From the NCBI RefSeq assembly GCF_003478035.1, contig NZ_QUEP01000008.1, positions 78,775-142,774 on the forward strand: DNA of 64,000 bases. Direction: 5' to 3'. The number at the start of each line of letters is the position of its first letter. Position 1 is the first letter of the stretch. The stretch is from Clostridium sp. OF03-18AA. Its GTDB lineage: Bacteria > Bacillota > Clostridia > Lachnospirales > Lachnospiraceae. The notes below the pieces were generated by a model. The model was not told the origin of the DNA and made no database searches. It saw nothing but the letters and a program-made list of their open reading frames with translations. Both the position numbers and the translations under genes were made by a program. Shown here piece after piece: positions 35,327 to 43,951 of the stretch.

Positions 35327-37750
35327 ATGGAGACAAAAAAATGGCGGACGATCCGGATCGGAACGCGGAAGAGCAGACTGGCGCTCGTTCAGACAAAGAT
35401 GGTTGCGGAGGCGATCCAGGCAGTATGTCCGGAGGTCGTGTGCGAGCTGGTGCCGCTGATGACAAAAGGCGATAAGATCTTAAAGACATCCCTCGTGGCG
35501 TTCGGCGGAAAAGGCGCGTTTGTCGAGGAGTTTGAGCAGGGACTGTTAAACGGGGAGATCGACCTTGCGGTCCACAGCGCGAAGGACATGCCGATGGATC
35601 TGAGCGACGGGCTCTGCATTGGGGCAGTTTTAAAACGGGAAGATCCGAGAGACGTCTTTGTAACGGTAAAAGGCCGGACTTCGGAGCGGATGCCGCGGAT
35701 CATCGGAACGGGAAGCCCGAGACGCCAGGTTCAGATCATGGAGCGCGGGGACGTGGAGTGCAGACTTCTTCGCGGAAATGTCGATACACGGCTGGAAAAA
35801 CTATATGCGGGAGAGTATGACGGGATCATTCTTGCTGCTGCTGGTCTCTCCCGCCTCGGACTTCTGGATGATCCGAGATTTTCATTTGAATTCCTGGAAC
35901 CGGAAATCTTTATCCCGGCGGGCGGGCAGGGGATCATCGCTGTTGAGACAAAAAAAGGCAGCGAGGTTTTAAAGATCCTGGAAAAACTGAATGACAGAGA
36001 GGCGGAGCGCGCCCTGTTTGCGGAGCGGAAGGTCCTGCGTCTTCTTGGGGCAGGCTGTACCGCGGCAGTTGGTGTGTACGCGAAGGAAGAGAATGGAAGC
36101 TTCCGGATGGATCTGATGAGGGAAACAAAGAACGGAGTAACCCGCACTCAGGTTTCAGGAGCAGCGGAGGATTCCATGAGACTCGCGGAGCTTCTTGTCA
36201 GACAGGGAACCGATGGGGATGTGCCGGCAGGAAAGGCATTTCTCGTCGGAGCAGGTCCGGGAAATGGCGGTCTGATCACTGTAAAGGGGCAGCAGATCTT
36301 AAAAGCGGCGGAAGTTCTCGTATATGACCGGCTTGGCTCCGAGGAATTATTGTCTTTAGTGCCGGAATCCTGCGAGCGGATCTATGTCGGGAAAGAGGCG
36401 GGTCACCACATCAAAAAACAGTCGGAGATCAACCGGATCCTTGTGGAGAAAGCACTGGAGGGGAAACGTGTAGTCCGCTTAAAAGGTGGAGATCCCTTCG
36501 TCTTTGGGCGAGGCGGCGAGGAGATCCAGGCACTCACGGAGGCAGGAATCTCCTATGAGGTCGTCCCGGGCGTCACATCCGCGATCGGAGCACTGGAAGC
36601 GGCCGGGATCCCGGTCACACACCGGAATATCGCAAGAGATTTCCATGTCTTTACAGGACATATCTCCCATGAGGACGGCGGAGGACTCTACGGGGATTAC
36701 AGCCTGTACGCGAAGCTTCCGGGAACCCTGATCTTCCTTATGGGACTCTCGAACCTTGAGGAGATCGTGAAACGTCTCATAGATGGCGGAAAAGACGGGG
36801 AGACGCCTGCAGCCGTTGTGACGGACGGAACACTGTCCCGAATGCGCGTTGTCCGGGCATCCTTAAAGGATCTGCCTGAGGCTGTAAGAAAAGCGGGACT
36901 TACGCCTCCCGGGATCATCGCTGTGGGTGAGGTCTGTGCCTTCCACTTTACATCTATGGTGCCGGGCGTGCTTACCGGAATCACGGTGGGAGTCACCGGA
37001 ACAGAAGCCGTCGGAGGACGGATCATGGACCGGCTGGCAGTCGAAGGGGCGAAGACGATCCGCGCCGGGGAGTCGGTCGTAGTGAGAGAACCGATGGATC
37101 GCCTGGATCAGGCATTCACGGATCTTGCACAGTACAGCTGGGTGATCTTCACAAGCCGGAATGCGGTGAAGATCTTCTTCGAGCGGATGCATGAAAAGCA
37201 TGTGGATCTCAGAAAACTCGGCTCTTTAAAGTTTGCCGCTGTCGGGCGCGGGACCGGGGAGTATCTCGCAAATATCGGGATCACGCCGGACTTTATCCCG
37301 AAAGAATACACGACGAAGGCGCTGGCAGACGGACTTGTGGCGCATCTGAAAGAAGCAGGAGAAATTTCCGGGATTTCCGAGAGTGGAAAACTTCTGATCC
37401 CACGGGCAAAACAGGGATCAAAGATCCTCACGGATCGGCTGGAAGAACAGGGATATCTGTTTGATGACATCCCGATCTATGATGTGCGGGCGGAGCAGAC
37501 AGATCTTTCGCGGCTGAAACATGCCGACTACATCACATTTGAAAGTGGTTCCGGCGTCCGCGGATTTTTCGCAGGACGGGAGAAAGATGCGGCAGCTCTG
37601 TTTGGAACGGCGCGCCCGGTCTGCATCGGAAAAGTGACAGCGGCGGTCCTCGCGGAGTATGGAGTGACAAATGCCCTGACAGCCTCCGATTACACTGCGG
37701 ACGGGATCCTGGAGGTGCTGCTGGCGGACCGGAATGAGATCGCGAGATAA
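35327..37750 (+). CDS. hemC/cobA/hemD: Trifunctional HemC-CobA-HemD fusion
   Basis: 807 residues with three complete domains in pathway order. HemC (about 1-295): SAKDMPMDLS, GTGSPRRQ, RGNVDTRL, and Cys244 in GAGCTAAVGV that holds the dipyrromethane primer. CobA/SUMT (about 303-540): VGAGPGNGGLITVKG, LKGGDPFVFGRGGEE, VPGVTSA. HemD (about 550-807): VGVTGTEAVGGR and VIFTSRNAV. Together it would turn porphobilinogen into uroporphyrinogen III and then precorrin-2. HemC-CobA-HemD triple fusions occur in some Clostridia; most bacteria have three genes. ATG 35327 follows AGGGAGGAACAG. Confidence 0.92.
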   Translation: METKKWRTIRIGTRKSRLALVQTKMVAEAIQAVCPEVVCELVPLMTKGDKILKTSLVAFGGKGAFVEEFEQGLLNGEIDLAVHSAKDMPMDLSDGLCIGAVLKREDPRDVFVTVKGRTSERMPRIIGTGSPRRQVQIMERGDVECRLLRGNVDTRLEKLYAGEYDGIILAAAGLSRLGLLDDPRFSFEFLEPEIFIPAGGQGIIAVETKKGSEVLKILEKLNDREAERALFAERKVLRLLGAGCTAAVGVYAKEENGSFRMDLMRETKNGVTRTQVSGAAEDSMRLAELLVRQGTDGDVPAGKAFLVGAGPGNGGLITVKGQQILKAAEVLVYDRLGSEELLSLVPESCERIYVGKEAGHHIKKQSEINRILVEKALEGKRVVRLKGGDPFVFGRGGEEIQALTEAGISYEVVPGVTSAIGALEAAGIPVTHRNIARDFHVFTGHISHEDGGGLYGDYSLYAKLPGTLIFLMGLSNLEEIVKRLIDGGKDGETPAAVVTDGTLSRMRVVRASLKDLPEAVRKAGLTPPGIIAVGEVCAFHFTSMVPGVLTGITVGVTGTEAVGGRIMDRLAVEGAKTIRAGESVVVREPMDRLDQAFTDLAQYSWVIFTSRNAVKIFFERMHEKHVDLRKLGSLKFAAVGRGTGEYLANIGITPDFIPKEYTTKALADGLVAHLKEAGEISGISESGKLLIPRAKQGSKILTDRLEEQGYLFDDIPIYDVRAEQTDLSRLKHADYITFESGSGVRGFFAGREKDAAALFGTARPVCIGKVTAAVLAEYGVTNALTASDYTADGILEVLLADRNEIAR

Positions 37751-37786
37751 CAAAAGTTGCGGGGCCTGCAGGGGCAGAGGAAAACA

Positions 37787-39139
37787 ATGGAGACGTTTGT
37801 ATATAAGGACCATAAAAAGTTAAGATGCGGCTACACAACGGGAACCTGCGCGGCGCTTGCGGCCCAGGGGGCAGTGCGTTTCCTTCTCACTGGTTCCTGG
37901 AGAGAAACAGAGGAACTCATGACCCCGAAAGGCATCCCGGTTCGCGTGGCGCTGGAGGAGAAAACTTCCGGGGATGGCTGGGCGGAGTGCGCAGTCCGGA
38001 AGGACGCCGGGGATGACTATGATGTGACGAACGGGATCCTCGTGTACGCGCGGGCGGAATTTCCGGATGCAGAGACGGGAGCTGCAGACCATGCAGTCGG
38101 CAGTTTCCTTCCGCAGATCGTGATCGACGGCGGCATCGGGATCGGCCGTGTCACAAAGCCGGGACTCGACCAGCCGGTCGGCGCTGCGGCGATCAACTCG
38201 GTGCCGAGAAAGATGATCCGGGACGCCGTGGATGCACTTCTCGAAGAGGCCGGGGAACTCCGGTCTGTTCTCGTTACGATCAAGATCCCGGCTGGTGTGG
38301 AAGCTGCGAAAAAGACCTTCAATCCGGTCCTCGGGATCGAGGGCGGGATCTCGGTGCTCGGAACCAGCGGGATCGTGGAGCCGATGAGCGAGGAAGCACT
38401 CGTGGAGACGATCCGGACGCATCTGAATGTTTTAAAGGCGGAAGGGCGCCGCTGGGTCATTGCTGTACCGGGAAATATGGGAGCGGGATTTCTGCAAACA
38501 TATTTAAAAAGCTGTCCGGGAAAATACAAATCCAAGGATGAGGCTTCAGGAATCTGCGATCAAACGGAACCGTTGGATCGTCAGTCCTCGGACTGTTCCG
38601 ATCGAAACTCTTCGGTGAATTCTTCCGAACAGGATGAGCAGAAAAAAAGTCTGGAAAAATCACTCGTTACGATGAGCAACTTCGTCGGAAAGACGATCGA
38701 CATCGCTGCAGAACTCGGCTTTTCCGGGATCGTGATCGCCGGTCATATGGGAAAACTCGTGAAGATCGGAAACGGGATCATGAACACACATTCAAGGGAA
38801 GCCGACGGGCGGATGGACACGCTCTTATCCTGCGCGCTTTCCGCGGGCACCGAAGATCTGGAGCTATTAAGAAAGATCCAGGGATCCAACACGACGGACG
38901 AAGCGATGGACCACTTAAAACAGGCAGGCATCCTGGAAGATACGATCCGCGTATTTCTAAAACGTGCCGCCTGGCACCTCGCCCACAGATCCCGGGACGA
39001 GCTGAAGACGGGAATGATCGTCTTCGGAACAAAAGGGGAGTACCTTGGTGAGACGGATGATGCGGCAGAGATCCTGAAAGAGGCACTGTCGGAGCTGAAA
39101 ATGCAGTCGTTATGCGAAGAGGAAGATCATCGTAGGTAA
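37787..39139 (+). CDS. cbiD: Cobalt-precorrin-5B C1-methyltransferase
   Basis: 450 residues, longer than the usual 360-380. The N-terminal LRCGYTTGTCAALAAQGA is the CbiD signature. A hydrophilic Ser/Asp/Glu-rich insert (about residues 245-292) sits between VPGNMGAGF and MSNFVGKTIDIA and explains the extra length. The enzyme methylates C1 in the anaerobic corrin pathway. ATG 37787 follows GCAGAGGAAAACA; the frame reaches back to TTG 37757 without support. Confidence 0.92.
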   Translation: METFVYKDHKKLRCGYTTGTCAALAAQGAVRFLLTGSWRETEELMTPKGIPVRVALEEKTSGDGWAECAVRKDAGDDYDVTNGILVYARAEFPDAETGAADHAVGSFLPQIVIDGGIGIGRVTKPGLDQPVGAAAINSVPRKMIRDAVDALLEEAGELRSVLVTIKIPAGVEAAKKTFNPVLGIEGGISVLGTSGIVEPMSEEALVETIRTHLNVLKAEGRRWVIAVPGNMGAGFLQTYLKSCPGKYKSKDEASGICDQTEPLDRQSSDCSDRNSSVNSSEQDEQKKSLEKSLVTMSNFVGKTIDIAAELGFSGIVIAGHMGKLVKIGNGIMNTHSREADGRMDTLLSCALSAGTEDLELLRKIQGSNTTDEAMDHLKQAGILEDTIRVFLKRAAWHLAHRSRDELKTGMIVFGTKGEYLGETDDAAEILKEALSELKMQSLCEEEDHRR

Positions 39140-39214
39140 GCCCGGTGTGTGGACATGTGATGACAGGGCATGAAGAATGTTAAATATCGATAAAAAATCG
39201 GGAGGAAGATGTGC

Positions 39215-39985
39215 ATGATACATTTTGTTGGAGCCGGAAGCGGGGCGCCGGATCTGATCACGGTCCGGGGACAGAGATTCCTTCGGGAAGCGGATGTCGT
39301 GATCTATGCGGGATCCCTTGTGAATCCGGAACTGTTGAAAGAGACGAAGCCGGGCTGTGAGATCTTAAACAGCGCCTATATGACGCTCGACGAGGTGATC
39401 GATGCCATGGAGAAAGCGGAAGAAGCCGGAAAGGTGACCGTGCGTCTCCACACCGGAGACCCGGCGATCTACGGCGCGATCCGGGAGCAGATGGACCGGC
39501 TGGATGAGAAAAAGATCGCCTACGATGTATGCCCGGGCGTCAGCTCCTTCTGCGGCGCTGCATCGAGTCTCCATGCGGAACTCACGCTGCCTGGCGTGTC
39601 CCAGTCCGTGATCATCACACGGATGGCAGGGCGGACGGATGTCCCGGAAAAAGAAAATTTCCGTTCCCTGGCAGCCCACCATGCGACGATGGCGGTCTTT
39701 CTCAGCACGGGTCTGCTCGCGCAGATGGAAAAAGAGCTGGCGGAAGCCGGATATGAGCCGGATACCCCTGCGGCGATCATCTACAAGGCGACATGGCCGG
39801 ATGAGAAGATCGTCCGCTGCACCGTCTCCACGCTGGCACGGTCTGCAGAGGAAAACGGGATCCGGAAGACGGCGATGATCTTCATCGGTGATGTATTCGG
39901 GACAAGAGATCACAATGGTTATGAGGAGTCGAGACTTTATGCGCCGGACTTCTCCACAGAATTCAGAAAGGGGACGGACCAATGA
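39215..39985 (+). CDS. cbiF: Cobalt-precorrin-4 C11-methyltransferase
   Basis: 256 residues. HFVGAGSGAPDLITVRG, HTGDPAIYGAI and CPGVSSFCGAASSL are CbiF/CobM motifs. It methylates C11. The ATG at 39215 lies 9 bases after GGAGG; the in-frame ATG at 39209 is only three bases from it. It overlaps cbiH by 4 bases. In most anaerobic clusters cbiG lies between cbiF and cbiH; here the two touch and cbiG is absent. Confidence 0.93.
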   Translation: MIHFVGAGSGAPDLITVRGQRFLREADVVIYAGSLVNPELLKETKPGCEILNSAYMTLDEVIDAMEKAEEAGKVTVRLHTGDPAIYGAIREQMDRLDEKKIAYDVCPGVSSFCGAASSLHAELTLPGVSQSVIITRMAGRTDVPEKENFRSLAAHHATMAVFLSTGLLAQMEKELAEAGYEPDTPAAIIYKATWPDEKIVRCTVSTLARSAEENGIRKTAMIFIGDVFGTRDHNGYEESRLYAPDFSTEFRKGTDQ

Positions 39986-40722
39986 AAAAACTGACTGTCG
40001 TCGGCATGGGCCCCGGAGAATATGAATCCATGACGCTCCGTGCCGTAAAGGCGCTTAACACCTGCGATGTGATCGTGGGATACACGGTCTATGTGGAGCT
40101 TGCGAAGCCGTACTTTCCCGATAAGGAATTCTTGACGACCCCGATGAAGCGGGAGATCGAGCGCTGCGAGATGGCATTTGCGGAGGCGGAAAAAGGACGA
40201 TCCGTCGCGATGATCTGCAGCGGGGATGCCGGAGTTTACGGAATGGCGGGACCGATCCTGGAGCTGGCAGAAAAATATCCGGATGTGGAACTGGAAGTAA
40301 TCCCGGGGATCACGGCGGCGCTCTCCGGCGGAGCAGTCCTCGGCGCTCCGCTCATGCATGATTTCGCAGTGATCAGCCTGAGCGATCTTTTAACCCCGTG
40401 GGAGACGATCGAAACCCGTCTCGATGCCGCGGCAAAGGCGGATTTTTCCATCTGTCTCTACAACCCGTCGAGCAAAAAACGCGCCGACTATTTAAAACGT
40501 GCGTGTGAGATCTTCCTGAGGTATAAATCTCCGGAAACGGTCTGCGGGATCGTGAAAAACATCGGACGGGACGGGGAAATGAAGAAGGTCATGACACTCG
40601 CGGAATTAAAAGACTACGAGGCGGACATGTTCACGACTGTGTTTATCGGAAACAGCCGGACCGAAAAGTCTGTTCTTGGCGGACAGGACTGGATGGTCAC
40701 ACCGAGAGGATACCGGATATGA
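39982..40722 (+). CDS. cbiH: Cobalt-precorrin-3 C17-methyltransferase
   Basis: 246 residues. VVGMGPGEYESMTLRAV, CSGDAGVYGMAG and EVIPGITAALSGGA are CbiH/CobJ marks. It methylates C17 and drives ring contraction. The start overlaps cbiF by 4 bases and its own stop overlaps the CbiJ-E-T fusion by 4, so the three genes are coupled. Confidence 0.93.
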   Translation: MKKLTVVGMGPGEYESMTLRAVKALNTCDVIVGYTVYVELAKPYFPDKEFLTTPMKREIERCEMAFAEAEKGRSVAMICSGDAGVYGMAGPILELAEKYPDVELEVIPGITAALSGGAVLGAPLMHDFAVISLSDLLTPWETIETRLDAAAKADFSICLYNPSSKKRADYLKRACEIFLRYKSPETVCGIVKNIGRDGEMKKVMTLAELKDYEADMFTTVFIGNSRTEKSVLGGQDWMVTPRGYRI

Positions 40723-42944
40723 AAATAGAGGAAGAAAAAAAGATCGCGATCTTTGCGGGGACCACGGAAGGCCGGCTTCTCGCGGAGAGACTGGCCGGGA
40801 GCAATGTCCGGGCGGATGTTTTCGTCGCGACGGAGTACGGAAAAGAGGAGATCCCGGAGGCACCGAATCTCCATGTCTATGACGGGCGCATCGATGAGAA
40901 CGGGATGGAGGATCTGTTCCGGGAAAAACGGTACGATCTGATCCTGGACGCGACGCACCCGTTCGCGAAAGCCGTTACGGCAAATATCCGCGAGGCGGCG
41001 AAGAAGACAGATACGGCGTTTTTGCGGATCCTGCGGGACGGAGGCAGGAGCGGAATTCGGGTCCAGACGCTGGTGGAAATCCAGAAAATGGCGGCTGACC
41101 GGAAAAATGAGCCGGTATTTGTCGATTCGGTCCGCACGGCAGTCGAATTTCTGAAAATGACTGAAGGACCGGTCTTCGTCACGACCGGGAGTAAGGAATT
41201 ATCTGCGTTTCTGGAGCTTCCGGACTGGGAGACGAGAGTCTACGCGCGCGTCCTCTCGATGCCGGATGTCGTAAAGACATGTGCGGACATGGGATTCTAC
41301 GGCATCCATCTGATCGCGATGCAGGGACCGTTTTCGGAAGAGCTGAATGTCGCGATGATGAGATCCGTCCATGCGAAATGGATGGTGACGAAGGAATCAG
41401 GGAAAGCCGGCGGCTTCGGGGAGAAAGTCAGCGCAGCGAAGAAAGCCGGAGTCGGACTCGTCGTGATCGGGCGTCCGGCGGAGGATGGGATCTCGCTGGA
41501 AGATGGAATCAAATATCTGGAGAAAAATTTTTCACTCGCAGCTTCCGATGGGCATGAAAAAGACGATGCGGACGACAGACCGGAACAGACAGGAGAGAGC
41601 TGCCAAACAGGTTCAGATCTGATAAACACAGATCATATCGCTCCGGAGAAAGTAGATCGGAACCAGCCCGCTCCTGCACAGGAAGACTCCGCCGGATCAG
41701 CGGTCGGAGAAAACATAAAAAACGAAAAAATTCGCCAGGTTTTCCTCATCGGAACCGGCCCGGGAGATTCATCCTGGCTTACAGGCGAGGCAAAGAAACG
41801 TCTTGAGGCGTGTGACCTGATCGTCGGCGCATCCCGCTGTGTTAGACAGCTTGCCGATTTCCACAAGCCGGTCTACGAGGCATATCAGCCGGAAAAGATC
41901 GCAGATTATCTGGACAGCCATCCGGAAGCAGGGATCATCTGCGGAGCCATGTCAGGCGATACCGGATTCTACAGTGCGGCGGAGAAGCTCTCCACAGTCC
42001 TGGAGAAGCGCGGATCGTATGAAGTCACGATCATTCCGGGGATTTCATCGGTCGGATACTTTTTCGCAAAGATCCGGCGCCCGTGGGATCATGTAAAACT
42101 CTTCAGCATGCATGGTCAGGAGACAAATTTTGCGTCCGAACTGAAACGCACCGGACGCGCGTTCGTCCTTGGAGGCGGAACCGATTTCTACGGGAAGATC
42201 TGCGGACAGCTGGAAGAACTCGGAATGCAGGATGCAAAGCTCTTTATCGGTGAGAACCTCTCTCTGGACGGGGAGCAGGTCCTCTCCGGATCCCTGGAGA
42301 CATTCAGGGAGCGGAAGGCTCCGCCGCTGGCGGTCCTCTATGCGGAATGGAACGGTCCGCTCCGGTCGTTGTCGCATGGTCTCCCGGATGAGACATTTCT
42401 TCGCGGCAAAGTCCCGATGACAAAGATGGAAGTCCGCGCGGTTTCCGTATCGAAGCTGGAGCTGACGGAACATTCCGTTCTCTACGATGTCGGGGCCGGA
42501 ACGGGGTCGATCTCCGTGGAGTGCGCGGGACTTTCCGACTCGGTAAAAGTCTTTGCGATCGAGAAGAACCCGGAAGCAGTGGAGCTTCTGGATCAGAATT
42601 TCCGGAAATTTGCACTCACAAATGCAAAAATCATCGCGGGAAATGCCCCGGAGGCATTGAATGACCTTCCTGCTCCGACGCACGTCTTCATCGGCGGGAG
42701 CGGCGGAAAGATGGAGGAAGTCATTGCGCTCTGTCTCAAGAAGAATCCTAAGACAAGATTTGTCGTAAACCTCATCACACCGGAATCTCTTGCAGCTGTC
42801 CTTGCGGCGGCGAAGACACTTCCGGTAACGGAACCGGAGCTCGTGACCCTGACAGCAGCCAGATCAAAAAAAGCCGGAAACAGCCACCTGATGATGGGAC
42901 TGAATCCGGTGTGGATCGTGAGCTTTGAAGGGAACAGGGGATGA
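40719..42944 (+). CDS. cbiJ/cbiE/cbiT: CbiJ-CbiE-CbiT fusion: precorrin-6A reductase and precorrin-6B C5,15-methyltransferase/decarboxylase
   Basis: 741 residues. CbiJ reductase (about 1-265): IFAGTTEGRLLAERLAG and LDATHPFAKAVTANI. A hydrophilic Asp/Glu/Gln-rich linker (about 275-335) follows. CbiE (about 340-545): FLIGTGPGDSSWLTGEA and AMSGDTGFYSAAEKL. CbiT (about 560-741): DVGAGTGSISVECA with the SAM site and FIGGSGGKMEEVI. Fusion of CbiE and CbiT (CobL-like) is common; adding CbiJ at the N-terminus is less so. It joins three late ring steps in one chain. It is last in the operon, convergent with the YcxB-like gene. Confidence 0.9.
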   Translation: MKIEEEKKIAIFAGTTEGRLLAERLAGSNVRADVFVATEYGKEEIPEAPNLHVYDGRIDENGMEDLFREKRYDLILDATHPFAKAVTANIREAAKKTDTAFLRILRDGGRSGIRVQTLVEIQKMAADRKNEPVFVDSVRTAVEFLKMTEGPVFVTTGSKELSAFLELPDWETRVYARVLSMPDVVKTCADMGFYGIHLIAMQGPFSEELNVAMMRSVHAKWMVTKESGKAGGFGEKVSAAKKAGVGLVVIGRPAEDGISLEDGIKYLEKNFSLAASDGHEKDDADDRPEQTGESCQTGSDLINTDHIAPEKVDRNQPAPAQEDSAGSAVGENIKNEKIRQVFLIGTGPGDSSWLTGEAKKRLEACDLIVGASRCVRQLADFHKPVYEAYQPEKIADYLDSHPEAGIICGAMSGDTGFYSAAEKLSTVLEKRGSYEVTIIPGISSVGYFFAKIRRPWDHVKLFSMHGQETNFASELKRTGRAFVLGGGTDFYGKICGQLEELGMQDAKLFIGENLSLDGEQVLSGSLETFRERKAPPLAVLYAEWNGPLRSLSHGLPDETFLRGKVPMTKMEVRAVSVSKLELTEHSVLYDVGAGTGSISVECAGLSDSVKVFAIEKNPEAVELLDQNFRKFALTNAKIIAGNAPEALNDLPAPTHVFIGGSGGKMEEVIALCLKKNPKTRFVVNLITPESLAAVLAAAKTLPVTEPELVTLTAARSKKAGNSHLMMGLNPVWIVSFEGNRG

Positions 42945-42967
42945 GAACAGTCAGAATTTTCTGCACC

Positions 42968-43543
42968 CTATCCCGCCCGGCGTTGCAGTCGTTTCACCAT
43001 CTGCATAGCCCGCAAAAGCGGAATTGTTTTCCGGCAGACGGTCTTTCCGCTTTTCTGTTCCAGAAATTCGCGGAACGCAGTGACTTCCTTTTCATCGCCG
43101 AGCTCTTCTTTCGGGATCATGTATCCCCCGTAAGAATCGCGGAACAGGTAAAAGAATCGCTGATCTTCTCCGAGTTTATCGAAATCAGTATACCTCAGGG
43201 AAACTTCTTTTTTACCGGCAGGAAGAACATAAATTTCAATATGATCATCAGAGAATTCATAGCGGGATGACGGAAACGGCATCCCGCTATTTTTGATCTG
43301 TTCCGCAAGCCTGTGTGCCGTGTGGTTCGCGGAGCTGTAGGTGCTGGTTGTCAGATAGCAGCCGTAGGCGGCCAGCAGGATGCCCCACCACTGGGTGAAA
43401 TTCACGATCCCGGCGGCGATGAGCAGAATGCTCAGGATCGTCCGTGTGATCCGGTTGGAGGAGCAGAAGAGATCGTACTGCATCCTGGAGAGTGCTTCAA
43501 AGGTTTTTTCGTCGTGCTGCATCTTAATCGTATAGCGAATCAT
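42968..43543 (-). CDS. YcxB-like membrane protein
   Basis: 191 residues. A cytosolic N-terminal 30 residues, two membrane helices (about 33-70), then a soluble domain with YEFSDDHIEIY and DFDKLGEDQRFFYLF, the look of the YcxB-like C-terminal domain (PF14317). The function is unknown. The start at 43543 has CGAGGAC 7 bases upstream on the minus strand. It is convergent with the cobalamin operon with a 23-base gap; no terminator is seen between them. Confidence 0.72.
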   Translation of the reverse strand: MIRYTIKMQHDEKTFEALSRMQYDLFCSSNRITRTILSILLIAAGIVNFTQWWGILLAAYGCYLTTSTYSSANHTAHRLAEQIKNSGMPFPSSRYEFSDDHIEIYVLPAGKKEVSLRYTDFDKLGEDQRFFYLFRDSYGGYMIPKEELGDEKEVTAFREFLEQKSGKTVCRKTIPLLRAMQMVKRLQRRAG

Positions 43544-43951
43544 AAGAATTGTCCTCGTATCCTATAGTAGTAGTTTTTATACTGCTTTCAGTATACCTTC
43601 CCTGCCTTTTTTTTACAACCGTGAATTGACGGATTTATGCATAAAGAATATGTAAGATGGAAGATACGATAAGAAACTTGCACAAAAATCAAACACAATC
43701 ACAAAAAAAATATATAATTTCGACAAAACATCTTGCGGTTTTGTAAAATAAGTGCTAATATTATGTAAAAGATAAATAAAGACCCGATAGCAGAGAGTTA
43801 AGAGATGCGCCGCGGATAGAAAATAGTTTTTTATAACTGTTTATTTGCGTTGGCGCTATTTTTCTGCTCAAAAAAGGGCTTTATGGAAAGGGAGCAGGAA
43901 CTTGTTAATGTACCGGCCGGGGGCCGGGAGGTTCGAAAAGGAGAAAAGAGA
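43544..43951. other. Intergenic region and TRAP leader, 408 bases
   Basis: AT-rich region between the YcxB-like gene and dctP. It holds the dctP promoter (43733-43761) with an overlapping inverted repeat and a roughly 185-base leader. The frame starting at 43850 is open into dctP, but the start with ribosome site is at 43952. GCGCC/GGCGC with a following TATTTTT in the leader is a weak attenuator candidate. Confidence 0.55.
43733..43761 (+). promoter_or_regulatory. Promoter of the TRAP transporter operon with overlapping inverted repeat
   Basis: TTGCGG at 43733, 17 bases, TAATAT at 43756. ACAAAAC (43723-43729) and GTTTTGT (43738-43744) form a 7-bp inverted repeat that spans the -35, a plausible operator. 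Confidence 0.6.
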
